NCBI RefSeq assembly: GCF_020536995.1
Contig: NC_068369.1
Location: forward strand, 25,077,040 to 25,141,039
Length of the DNA stretch: 64,000 nucleotides
Direction: 5' to 3'
Origin: Dreissena polymorpha
Lineage: Eukaryota > Mollusca > Bivalvia > Myida > Dreissenidae
This document shows positions 44,048-54,628 of the stretch, piece by piece (position 1 is the stretch's first letter; each line of letters starts with the position of its first letter). A program made the position numbers and the translations under genes. The notes under the pieces were generated by a model. That model was not told the DNA's origin. It made no database searches and was given only the letters and a program-made list of their open reading frames with translations.

Positions 44048-46654
44048 GCTAAATGCATGCACAGTCTGCAGAGGCTACTCAGGGATAACACTTAATGCAT
44101 GTGCAGTCTGCACAGGCTACTCAGGGATAACACTTAATGCATGTGCAGTCTGCACAGGCTACTCAGGGATAACACTTAATGCATGTGCAGTCTGCAGAGG
44201 CTACTCAGGGATAACACTTAATGCATGTGCAGTCTGCAGAGGCTACTCAGGGATAACACTTAATGAATGTGCAGTCTGCAGAGGCTACTCAGGGATAACA
44301 CTTAATGCATGTGCAGTCTGCACAGGCTACTCAGGGATAACACTTAATGCATGTGCAGTCTGCACAGGCTACTCAGGGATAACACTTAATGCATGTGCAG
44401 TCTGCAGAGGCTACTCAGGGATAACACTTAATGCATGTGCAGTCTGCAGAGGCTACTCAGGGATAACACTTAATGCATGCGCAGTCTGCAGAGGCTACTC
44501 AGGGATAACACTTAATGCATGTGCAGTCTGCACAGGCTACTCAGGGATAACACTTAATGAATGTGCAGTCTGCAGAGGCTACTCAGGGATAACACTTAAT
44601 GCATGTGCAGTCTGCACAGGCTACTCAGGGATAACACTTAATGCATGTGCAGTCTGCAGAGGCTACTAGGGGATAACACTTAATGCATGTGCAGTCTGCA
44701 CAGGCTACTCAGGGATAACACTTAATGCATGTGCAGTCTGCAGAGGCTACTCAGGGATAACACTTAATGAATGTGCAGTCTGCACAGGCTACTCAGGGGA
44801 TAACACTTAATGCATGTGCAGTCTGCAGAGGCTACTCAGGGATAACACTTAATGCATGTGCAGTCTGCAGAGGCTACTCAGGGATAACACTTAATGCATG
44901 TGCAGTCTGCACAGGCTACTCAGGGATAACACTTAATGCATGTGCAGTCTGCAGAGGCTACTCAGGGATAACACTTAATGCATGTGAAGTCTGCAGAGGC
45001 TACTCAGGGATAACACTTAATGCATGTGCAGTCTGCAGGGCTACTCAGGGATAACACTTAATGCATGTGCAGTCTGCAGAGGCTACTCAGGGATAACACT
45101 AAATGAATGTGCAGTCAGCACAGGCTACTCAGGGATAACACTTAATGCATGTGCAGTCTGCAGAGGCTACTCAGGGATAACACTTAATGCATGTGCAGTC
45201 TGCAGAGGCTACTCAGGGATATCACTTAATGCATGTGCAGTCTGCACAGGCTACTCAGGGATAACACTTAATGCATGTGCAGTCTGCACAGGCTACTCAG
45301 GGATAACACTTAATGCATGTGCAGTCTGCACAGGCTACTCAGGGATAACACTTAATGCATGTGCAGTCTGCAGAGGCTACTCAGGGATAACACTTAATGC
45401 ATGTGCAGTCTGCACAAGCTACCAGGGATAACACTTAATGCATGTGCAGTCTGCAGAGGCTAATCAGGGATAACACTTAATGCATGTGCAGTCTGCAGAG
45501 GCTACTCAGGGATAACACTTAATGAATGTGCAGTCTGCACAGGCTACTCAGGGATAACACTTAATGCATGTGCAGTCTGCAGAGGCTACTCAGGGATAAC
45601 ACTTAATGCGTGTGCAGTCTGCACAGGCTACTCAGGGATAACACTTAATGCATGTGCAGTCTGCAGAGGCTACTCAGGGATAACACTTAATGAATGTGCA
45701 GTCTGCACAGGCTACTCAGGGATAACACTTAATGCATGTGCAGTCTGCAGAGGCTACTCAGGGAAAACACTTAATGCATGTGCAGTCTGCACAGGCTACT
45801 CAGGGATAACACTTAATGCATGTGCAGTCTGCAGAGGCTACTCAGGGATATCACTTCATGCATGTGCAGTCTGCAGAGGCTACTCAGGGATAACACTTAA
45901 TGAATGTGCAGTCTGCACAGGCTACTCAGGGATAACACTTAATGCATGTGCAGTCTGCACAGGCTACTCAGGGATAACACTTAATGCATGTGCAGTCTGC
46001 ACAGGCTACTCAGGGATAACACTTAATGCATGTGCAGTCTGCACAGGCTACTTAGGGATAACACTTAATGCATGTGCAGTCTGCACAGGCTACTCAGGGA
46101 TAACACTTAATGCATGTGCAGTCTGCACAGGCTACTCAGGGATAACACTTAATGCATGTGCAGTCTGCAGGGGCTACTCAGGGATATCACTTCATGCATG
46201 TGCAGTCTGCAGAGGCTACTCAGGGATAACACTTAATGAATGTGCAGTCTGCACAGGCTACTCAGGGATAACACTTAATGCATGTGCAGTCTGCAGAGGC
46301 TACTCAGGGATAACACTTAATGCATGTGCAGTCTGCACAGGCTACTCAGGGATAACACTTAATGCATGTGCAGTCTGCACAGGCTACTCAGGGATAACAA
46401 TTAATGCATGTGCAGTCTGCACAGGCTACTCAGGGATAACACTTAATGCATGTGCAGTCTGCACAGGCTACTCAGGGATAACACTTCATGCATGTGCAGT
46501 CTGCAGAGGCTACTCAGGGATAACACTAAATGAATGTGCAGTCTGCACAGGCTACTAAGGGATAACACTTAATGCATGTGCAGTCTGCACAGGCTACTCA
46601 GGGATAACACTTAATGCATGTGCAGTCTGCACAGGCTACTCAGGGATAACACTT
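44048..46654. repeat. 42-bp satellite derived from the palindromic dispersed element, about 62 copies
   Basis: The unit is CTTAATGCATGTGCAGTCTG followed by CACAGGCTACTCAGGGATAACA (or AGAGGC in place of ACAGGC). Both halves are pieces of the palindromic element (GGGCTTAATGCATGTG; CTGCACAGGCTAATCAGGGA). The array runs directly into the rest of such an element at 46655-46810. Variants GAATGT and TTCATG recur in blocks, a sign of multi-unit duplication. 42 bp is 14 codons, so long frames (period LNACAVCRGYSGIT) stay open but show no sign of being genes. Confidence 0.92.
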
Positions 46655-46810
46655 TGTCTACACTGGATTTCACTATGAAGAGACTTCCTTTAAACAGAAA
46701 TACCGTAAAAGCAGAAAGTGTTGTCCCTGATTAGCCTGTGTGAACTGCTCAGGCTAATGTGGGATGACACTTTACTCATATGCATAAGACCCAATTTTCC
46801 CAGAACACAG
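46655..46810. mobile_element. Remaining part of a palindromic dispersed element
   Basis: Continues from the last 42-bp unit: TGGATTTCACTATGAAGAGA, AGAAAGTGTTGTCCCTGATT, AGCCTGTGTGAACTGCTCAG, and end GACCCAATTTTCCCAGAACA. It is the half of the element that was not amplified. Confidence 0.85.
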
Positions 46811-46927
46811 CTAAATATACTCAAAAGAAAAGCCATCAAATCAAATTGTACTTCTTATCTCCATTAATTTGTTGTTGTTTTTGAAACACCTTTTGAGGAA
46901 TTAATTTTCAATTAAAATTTGGTTATT

Positions 46928-47130
46928 AGTTAGTTTAAACCTATTTATTTTAGCTCGATTGCGTCGAAAGCCTTAGGCTTATATAAACGCTCTCCAGTCC
47001 GTTTCCTGGGCCTAGAACCAGTACTTGGTGTCTTTGGGGGAGATCTAAAGAACGCTCCCACGGTGGGGATCGAACCCGTGACCTCCCGGTCGCAAGGCGG
47101 ACACCATATCCATTACACCACGGCGACCTT
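46928..47130 (-). mobile_element. tRNA-derived SINE, best-preserved copy
   Basis: Minus strand: head GGTCGCCGTGGTGTAATGGA, box B GGTTCGATCC, body GAGCGTTCTTTAGATCTCCC and GTACTGGTTCTAG, tail AAATAAATAGGTTTAAAC. ATTTGGTTATT flanks it on both sides (46917-46927 and 47131-47141), a perfect 11-bp target duplication. Confidence 0.9.
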
Positions 47131-47141
47131 ATTTGGTTATT

Positions 47142-48495
47142 GAAACCATGGCTTGCATGGTGTTTGTACTGATAAATCAATGCAGAAAAAGGAAAGTTGG
47201 AGACCTGTGAAAACCAGTCAATACTATGAAACATGGGTTATTTTTCTCTATTCAAACTCAAATACATTGATCGCACAATATGTTTAAAAATTATCTGAAA
47301 CAGACCAACAAAAAAAAAATCATTTGACTTCTTAAAAAAAACTTATAAAATAAATACCGCTTTTTTGACGATGCTGCGAAGCATCGTCTAAGTTATCATA
47401 TCATGAAAACATTCTTCACAATGGCAACCTATGTAAAAGACCGAGCCAGTCTGATTGAGATAGCTCGATTTTTCTAATCGGCATACCTCGCTGATTATCA
47501 TTGATAAAGGTATAGGAAGCTCAGCTATAAATAGGACAGCATATTCTGGGAAAAGATTTAATAATAGTTTGAAAACCTTAATTTTAAATCAGTTATATTC
47601 AATCCATTATATGTTTATAGATCAATGAAACAACTATGCATTTTCTGTGTGTATTGTATTTGACATTTGTCGTGATTCAGTAAATAAATTGCGAATCAAA
47701 ACGTGTATAATTAACTATCAACGCGATCATTAGTGTAAAGAAAATGAATTATTTCGAACCTGCCATTTGTAAACGTTGTAGCGACTATGGTATATAAATA
47801 GCATAATAGCCGTATCATATTTGTGATACTCGCTCTTCTGCATGCTTTTCATTTTGCATATTTAATAAACTTTTCAAACATAAATTACAGAGCCACATCA
47901 GTGCACATACTATGTTTGACAATTCATTCGTTTGTTGGATATTGTTTGCTGTTTTAAACACATATTAGGTCATATCGCGGAGATTTAGTTAACCTTACCA
48001 TGCATTCATGGGTGAACTCACGTATTCAAGTGCTCTTACGACTATGTGCTCATACATACCCACTTTCGATCGAGAATCATCATGAAATTATTGCCGTACT
48101 TAACGAACAAACATGCCTAAGCTTATTGAATTAGAGAAAAAGAACAATAATCAAAAGAGAAAAATTACGTGTTCATGCACATGGGATTGTGAAATCACGT
48201 CCGTACACATAGCATCATTAACTTAGGAAAGGAAACAACGAAATATAAAGTTTGGTATGATATACATGTGAAATTAAAGAGCATGGTTTAATAAAAGAGC
48301 ATGTAAAGTTTTGAATTTATATGCTGAAACATAATGTTATAACCCACAAACGTTTTACTGTAACAGACAGTTTTTTAAGATAAGTGGTACAGAAAATACA
48401 CGTGAATACCTTTTTAAAGATATTTCTTGTTATATTTGATCGAGAATGTAACCGCCTCCCAGTTTCGCTGAAAGGATCAAGTTCCTCATAGGTAC
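47142..48495. other. Intron sequence with one small hairpin
   Basis: AT-rich DNA. GACGATGCTGCGAAGCATCG (47368-47387), extended by TC, is a short perfect hairpin. No exon seen. Confidence 0.5.
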
Positions 48496-48519
48496 TACAT
48501 CACCGTACCCCCAATTTTG

Positions 48520-48722
48520 TTTTTGCACCCTACATTTTTCGTACCCAATTTTTTTCGTACCCAAATTTGTGCTCGTAACCAAATTTTTTTCGTACCCAAT
48601 TTGTTTCTTACCAATTTTTTTTTCGTAACCAAATCTTTTAAGGTACTTATTTTTTTTTGCATAATTTTTGTACCCAAAATTTTCGTACGCATTTTTTCCC
48701 TACCCAAAATTTTCGTACCCGC
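48520..48722. repeat. Second TTTTTCGTACCCA minisatellite
   Basis: About 12 imperfect units of the type seen at 8110-8712 (T run, then CGTACCCAA). The open frames on both strands are by-products. Confidence 0.88.
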
Positions 48723-49144
48723 ATACACATTCTTGTGATGTAGATAAACTTAAATAGATGCTTTTATATCAATCCTCTTCAAAGGCATCGTCACACCAGT
48801 ACTGTCAGTACTTTGATCTCAGGGCTCATTTTAAGTGTCTCAAAATGAATAAATTGTTTTCTGAAACATGAGCAACATGACTGTTCCTACAACCTTTTAA
48901 AAGAGTTTTTATTGATTAGCCAATAGCTTTTCTTGCAACCTTACAGAGGTGGTTTCTTTTAACGACAGTGAATTTTTTTTTAAGATATGGAAGCTATGAA
49001 ACAAAAATACTTGTAAGTCACATTAAGTGCGCCCCTGGATTTAAAGTTTCTTCATCAAAATTTTGCCTAGAATATAGAAACAGGACATTCTGACAGATGT
49101 GGTTCAGAGATAAAACATTTAAGTCAATTTCAAAGAAAAATATG

Positions 49145-49385
49145 CAAGCTTCACTCTTGGAAAATGAAGCTTAATGCATGTGCGTTTTCCCACACTTGCA
49201 AGGATCCTGCACTGACTAATTGAGGATAATATATTTCCTTAATTGTATTTTCTTTAAAATAAGTCTCTTCCAGCATAAATCCAGTAAAGGTGGGAAAAAG
49301 TAGTCCCTGTAGCCTGTGCAGACTTCACAGGCTTATCTTGAACGACACTTTAAGCAAATGCATGTAGCACACTGTTTCCAATAGC
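49145..49385. mobile_element. Palindromic dispersed element, diverged copy
   Basis: TTGGAAAATGAAGCTTAATG at the left, TAGCCTGTGCAGACTTCACA and GGCTTATCTTGAACGACACT inside, and an end near TAGCACACTGTTTCCAATAG. Confidence 0.75.
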
Positions 49386-49442
49386 CCAGCTCATATGCTA
49401 ATTTGTAGTAATTGGCTAATTTGGCGACAGTCGGAGGTTTAC

Positions 49443-49635
49443 CACTGAGTTAGCCAGCAGGTCCCTGATAGCGAGGTTGCGTGTCACATGCTGCAAAAGT
49501 ATCCCCTGGGTGAGGGTCTGGGTCAGCATGGGAGAGCAGGGCCAGGCCCAGACCGGGCTCTGGCACATGGGTCTACCAAACTTTACACGCCCAGAGTCCG
49601 GCCTGCCACGCCCAGTCTTTGTAGGGGCGTCACAT
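49443..49635 (-). CDS. Unidentified helical protein, most upstream exon seen
   Basis: Donor TCAGTG|GTAAAC in phase 0, joining exon 43883-43993. The peptide includes TGRGRPDSGRVKFGRP, PMLTQTLTQGILLQ and HVTRNLAIRDLLANSV. The 5' edge is less certain: I chose the acceptor TTACATGTCTAG|A (49635), but TACTTTTGCAG before CATGTG is an alternative that would shorten the exon. No further exons of this gene are visible up to the N gap. Confidence 0.7.
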
Positions 49636-49833
49636 CTAGACATGTAATAGAATAGTCTAGAATTATGGTGTGTTCAGAGTGCAATGTAAAGAGTAAATGT
49701 TTAACTAATATTCAATCACTTTAAACAACTTCAGTATATTTTCAAGTTTTTTATAAATAGCTAATTATTTATTAATAAAAATAATTTGTTAAAAAAGAAC
49801 TTTATAACTTTAGAATTTTACTGTTGCATGCAA

Positions 49834-49933
49834 NNNNNNNNNNNNNNNNNNNNNNNNNNNNNNNNNNNNNNNNNNNNNNNNNNNNNNNNNNNNNNNNNNN
49901 NNNNNNNNNNNNNNNNNNNNNNNNNNNNNNNNN
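49834..49933. other. Assembly gap of exactly 100 N
   Basis: A run of 100 N, the usual placeholder for a gap of unknown size. It separates the minus-strand gene (5' exons missing) from the plus-strand ZAP/PARP12-like gene (5' exons missing). Confidence 0.95.
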
Positions 49934-50494
49934 TTCACACAATATTATGCGTTCTATTTAGCCGCTAGCAGCATTACCTTCAATAATTTCAATACGTGCT
50001 TTTTTCCACAACGGAGGGCGTCTATAAGCAGAATACAGTTCTAAATTGGTATTTTATTTTTAAGTTGTAAGTACTCACCTAAATAAACGATATGGCTTGT
50101 TAAGAATGACGACAACCGTGACCATATTTATAAAATAGGAAATGCTTTTGGCTATTACAACTATGGATGATTGGATGAACGTCCAATAACTTGTTTTAGC
50201 ATATTTGGTCGTGGTCAGGTTCAAATGAGAGGTGGGTAGTAAATAGAACTAAAAAACATTTTCAAATGATTGTGTTATTATTCGAATTGAATATTACAAA
50301 CATTTTCACATTAAGTGAATTATTAATTATTTTTAATTGAAGTGAATCAACCCATAAGCACAACCTCATAAGAATAAACATTAATATTGCTCGGAGGAAG
50401 TAACATATAAGGAACACATTAGGTTAAATTAATTTCAATACCATTCTTATGCTTCAGTAAAATCAGCCGGATGGAAAGAAAAATAAAAATTTAG

Positions 50495-50957
50495 ACAGAG
50501 GACGGGGAAAGCAAGAACGACATGATAGCAGAGATAATCGTAGCAGACATGATGGCGACAAAGAAAGAGAGCGTGATTGCATGGGACGCGATAGCAATCG
50601 CAGAGAGAGATATGCAAGTAACAGTAGCTCAAATAGTTCAAGTAGTGATAGTGAAGATAACGTATTACGCGGCAGTCATGACAGAAAATTCAAAAGACAT
50701 CCAGATTATGACAGACAACATAGCAGAAAACAGTCAGAGACGACAACGATGAACGGAAAAACCAAGTCGCGACACACGCTACAGCTTGATCAAGATTCCG
50801 AGACGTGTAAGTACAGATAAAGATCCGTCAGTAAAAAAAAGAAGCAAGAGTGATCGCCCACCAAGCCGAGGCTCCATAGGAGACCAGGCCAGCGCCATCT
50901 AACAAACGACAGAATGGTAGAACGGACAAAACGCAAGCCAACATACTGATAGAACTG
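50495..50957 (+). CDS. ZC3HAV1/PARP12-like: ZAP/PARP12-like gene, RS-like exon, copy A (disrupted)
   Basis: Acceptor AAAATTTAG|ACAG, donor GAACTG|GTAAAG. The long frame encodes Arg/Ser/Asp-rich sequence (KQERHDSRDNRSRHDGDKER, then YASNSSSNSSSSDSED), low-complexity and probably disordered. It is lost after about 50810, where the sequence resumes in another frame (DRPPSRGSIGD). Copy B (51256-51721) has its own different one-base indels, so poor consensus is as likely as decay. No start codon can be assigned. Confidence 0.65.
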
Positions 50958-51058
50958 GTAAAGTACTGCCCAAGATTATACTGTATAATTTTTTCTAAAT
51001 GGTTTCAACAAATGATATGTTATTTAGATTGTTTGTTTTTAATTCATTTTTACTTTAG

Positions 51059-51085
51059 ATATTGTTCCCGGTTAATTAAATCGAG
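51059..51085 (+). CDS. ZC3HAV1/PARP12-like: ZAP/PARP12-like gene, 27-bp micro-exon, copy A
   Basis: Acceptor TTTTTACTTTAG|AT and donor AATCGAG|GTAAGC around 27 bases (one frame YCSRLIKSR). Copy B at 51824-51850 has the same length and splice signals. Confidence 0.5.
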
Positions 51086-51255
51086 GTAAGCAATGAGTCT
51101 GTTTGTAACACACATCGTTTTTAAACGAAGTTTTCGATATTTTAACGGATCAGAAATCAATTCAACAATATCCACAAACAGAAAATTCAAAAATATAAAT
51201 AAATGTAGATATTGGTATTTATTGCAACATTTATTCATAAAGTATATGTATTTAG

Positions 51256-51721
51256 ACAAAGGCGAGGAAAGCAAGAACGACGTGATAGCAGAGATAATCG
51301 TAGCAGACATGATGGCGGCAAAAAAAGAGAGCGTGATTGCATGGGAACGCGATAGCAATCGCAGAGAAAGATATGCAAGTAATAGTAGCTCAACTAGTTC
51401 ATGTTAGTGATAGTGAAGATACCGAATTACGCGGCAGTCATGACAGAAAAGACAAACGACATCCAGAATATGACAGGACAACATAGTAGAAACAGTCTAG
51501 ACAACAACGATGAACGGAACAGCCTTAGTCGCGACACAAGCTACAGTCTTGATCAAGATTCGAGACGTGTAAGCACAGATAAAGATCAGTCCAGTAATAA
51601 AAAGAAGCAAGTGACCGCCCACCAAGCCGAGGCTCCATAGGCGACAGGCCAGCTCCATCTTACCAAACGACGGAATGGTAGAAAGCGGACAAAAACGCAA
51701 ACAACATAACTGATAGAACTG
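51256..51721 (+). CDS. ZC3HAV1/PARP12-like: ZAP/PARP12-like gene, RS-like exon, copy B (disrupted)
   Basis: Close duplicate of 50495-50957, offset 761 bp, with the same acceptor (TTTAG|ACAA) and donor (GAACT G|GTAAAG). Segments RRDSRDNRSRHDGG, GSHDRKDKRHPEYDRQHSR and DTSYSLDQDSRRVSTDKDQS are readable but lie in different frames, split by one-base indels near 51345, 51405 and 51470. Confidence 0.62.
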
Positions 51722-51823
51722 GTAAAGTAACTCCCCAAGAATATACTTTATATTTTCTAAATGTCCATCAACAAATGATAATGTTATTTATATTGTATGT
51801 TTTTAAATAATATTTACTTTAAG

Positions 51824-51850
51824 ATATGGTTCCCGGTCAATTAAACCGAG
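51824..51850 (+). CDS. ZC3HAV1/PARP12-like: ZAP/PARP12-like gene, 27-bp micro-exon, copy B
   Basis: TATTTACTTTAAG|AT and AACCGAG|GTAAGA flank 27 bases (one frame YGSRSIKPR). It belongs to the second copy of the 761-bp tandem duplication. Confidence 0.5.
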
Positions 51851-52025
51851 GTAAGAAAATGTGTCTAATTGAAACACACATCGTTTTTAAACGAAGTTTT
51901 CTGATATTTTAACGGATCAGAATTCAATTCAACAATATCCACAAACAGAAAATTCAAAAATATAAATAATTGCAGATATTTGTATTCATTGCAAAATGTA
52001 TTCATAAAGTATATTTTATTTTCAG

Positions 52026-52600
52026 ATTTCAGGCCAGTACAGACCCACAGGTGCTGTCCATCAACAACAGCAATCACCCCACAATTTACCCGCAGCTCAA
52101 CAGAAACATCAACGTTCAATATGCCTCCAGCTCAACACCAACAACACTCCCCGTACCTTCTGCCCACCCCACCACAAGAACAATCCCCGTACAATCTGCC
52201 TACCCCAAAACAACAACAATCCCCGTACAATATGCCTTCACCACCACAACAACAATCCCTGTACAATTTGCCTTCACCACCACAACAACAATATCCGCAC
52301 AATTTACCTACACCACAACAACAACAATCCCCGTACAATATGCCCCCAACTCTACAACAACAATCCCCGTACAATATGCCTCCAACTCGACAACAAAATT
52401 CACCGTACAATATGCATCAACATCAACAACAGCAATATCCGTACACTATGGCTTATCCTCAACAACAGTCCCCGTACAATATGCCTACATTACAACAACA
52501 ACCTGCGTTAGCGGCTTTTGCGAAGTGGCCCGACTCCACACCCGGTTTTTTGCGAATGGCCCACCTCCACAACAACATACGAACCAGTTTGTTGGTAACG
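52026..52600 (+). CDS. ZC3HAV1/PARP12-like: ZAP/PARP12-like gene, Q/P/Y-repeat exon
   Basis: Acceptor TTTTATTTTCAG|AT, donor GGTAACG|GTAAGA. About a dozen imperfect 30-bp units encode a QQQSPYNMPP-type decapeptide (52130-52500), a prion-like, probably disordered stretch. The start (SGQYRPTGAVHQQQQSPHNL) and the end (ANGPPPQQHTNQFVGN) are each in a different frame from the repeat, so two indels (near 52115 and 52520) disturb it. The end frame joins the next exon in phase. Confidence 0.72.
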
Positions 52601-54628
52601 GTAAGAATAAATTTATTTATTTTTATTAGGATATTAAGCAACCTAAATTCAACACAAACGAGGGAGTTTAATATTATGGAAATGCTATAGGAATCAAATG
52701 ATCAAATACGTGCCTAGTAATTTCATGTTTGTAATCGCGCAACTGGACACTGTTAGCCAAGACTATACACGACTGTTCAAGCGCATAAGTGTTTGTTTAC
52801 CTCTGTTCTACGCAAACTGGAGGTCGTGTTAATAAACAGCCACCTGACTCGTAAACCATAAATAATTATATTTTGAATCGCAAATTCATATGTTGCGGGA
52901 ATCATCGTTTACATGGCAAAAGTTTACATGGCGTAATGAAACTCCTGGTGCATTGCCCTCGCAACGGAATCTTTTAATAAATATTGGCTTTACAATGATT
53001 TTCTCGTAGAATAAACAGAGAAATTAAGATATTATTAAAAACATCTATTGAGCCATTACAAATACTCAGTTTAACTAAGTTTTCGTACATTATAAAATAA
53101 CAATGTTTTCGTGACCGAAAATTTAGATACGCAGAATTTGTCCATAAAGTAAATATCGGAACAATCGGGACATCATGTTAATATAGTGGCAATAATCCAA
53201 CTCCCAGCTGTTGACCAGCCGGGTCGCTGAGAGCTGCAATTGGTAACGAGATTGTTCATGGAAACGTGTCGCCCGGAATCAAGGCGGCGCTTTTATCTGT
53301 ATAATTAGCAATATAAACTATTTTCTGGCATAATTAAACACCAACGCATTACATAAATCAACTTATTATTACCAATAATAATGATAGTAATTCAAAGTTT
53401 CAAACACGTTAATGGGTCATGCAAATGTGTAATGTTTTTGCAAGAGAAAAAGCCGAGTATTCCGAATTCGAAAATACTTATGATTATCCTCCGAAATCCT
53501 CCGCGAGATAGATTCTCGTCTCTAATCAACCAATCGTTATACACCGACTTCCTCCGGAAACTCCGTAAGATATATCGAATCGTCTATTCAAAAACTTCGG
53601 CTTTCGGTTTGATAACGGTTTTTATGTCCCCCCCAGTTTATACTGGGAGACATATTGTTTTTTGCCCTGTCTGTTTGTTGGTTTTGCGTCAAACTTTAAC
53701 AGTGGTCATAACTTTTGCAATATTGAAGATAGCAACTTGATATTTGGCATGCGTGTGTATCTCATGGAGCTGCACATTTTGAGTGGTGAAAGGTCAAGGT
53801 CATCCTTCAAGGTCAAAGGGCAAATATATGGAGGGACATAGTGTTTTACAAACACATCTTGTAATGTTAAGTTTTTGTTTTGAGTATTTTCTCCACAAAT
53901 GAATCGCCAATTGATGTCGATTTTAATAATACAAATTCAAATAATTTATCCTGTCAGTAAGCTTATTATGATAACATTGTTTGCTCTTTCATCGTTGTCT
54001 TTAAAACTTTCATATTTAAGTGCAATACACCTGGAGTATGTGAGTCGCACTTGAGATTTTAGCATGAGCATTTTTCTAAGATAGCTTAATTTATATTTCT
54101 AAACAGGCATTAACAGGCATTTACCAACAAAAAAAAAAATATTTTCAAAAAGTTTGATATTTTCATAATTAATACTAAATGACAGCAAACAGTTGTTCTA
54201 CAGATTATTCAAAACAAAACTCTAAATATAATTTATAGATATTGTTGATCGCGGTGTCACCTGATTGAAAACACGTGAAATATATGGTAAAGACAATTTT
54301 AATACAGTATACAATTCTGAACATTCCGAAAAAAAAATTCTAGTTTCTCTTCTAAAAAAAATGCAAACACTTCTCTGTAAGAACATCACCAGATATAAGA
54401 CTAGACTTGGATTCACTGACGCATTTTGACAATAAGGGTGTAAATATATAAACAAGAAACATCATTAAAACACGATTGCAACGCAAAAAAGTTTCGATCT
54501 GATTAATCAAAAACTAAATATCAGAGCTTATAATAAAACTACCTACATTTGCTCAACTATACATTTATTTTTATATGATTATGATAAATTTAAAACGCAT
54601 TCTTATTTATCAAAGATTATTTTTGCAG
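52601..54628. other. Intron, with an inverted dispersed-repeat fragment
   Basis: 53621-53862 is an inverted copy of the 21803-22072 repeat family (TTGATATTTGGCATGCGTGT, AAGGTCAAGGTCATCCTTCA). The rest is AT-rich. A short TTTTCGTGACCGAAAATTTAG near 53107 recalls the 42286-43188 element. Confidence 0.6.

Larger units (their letters stand above)
23469..49635 (-). other. Locus: unidentified helical-protein gene, nine exons seen, 5' part missing
   Basis: Nine minus-strand exons read as one gene because splice phases agree at eight of nine ends: 49443-49635, 43883-43993, 40831-40965, 33715-33810, 30278-30453, 26521-26664, 24976-25067, 24450-24631 and 23469-23575. Exon 33715-33810 ends in phase 0 while 30278-30453 begins in phase 1, so one exon between them is unseen. 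About 410 C-terminal residues are recovered, rich in Leu/Val/Ala helices of the kind found in HEAT/ARM solenoid proteins. I do not recognise the family. Introns hold most of the repeats in the window. The 5' exons are not found between 49636 and the N gap. Confidence 0.75.

Noticed and set aside
44046-45431. Plus-strand frames with 14-residue period LNACAVCRGYSGIT
   Set aside because: The 42-bp satellite is a multiple of three; the unit is a piece of a non-coding dispersed element.
46928-47130. tRNA gene with box A and box B
   Set aside because: The tRNA-like head belongs to a SINE with body, tail and an 11-bp target duplication; the same holds near 780 and 29310.
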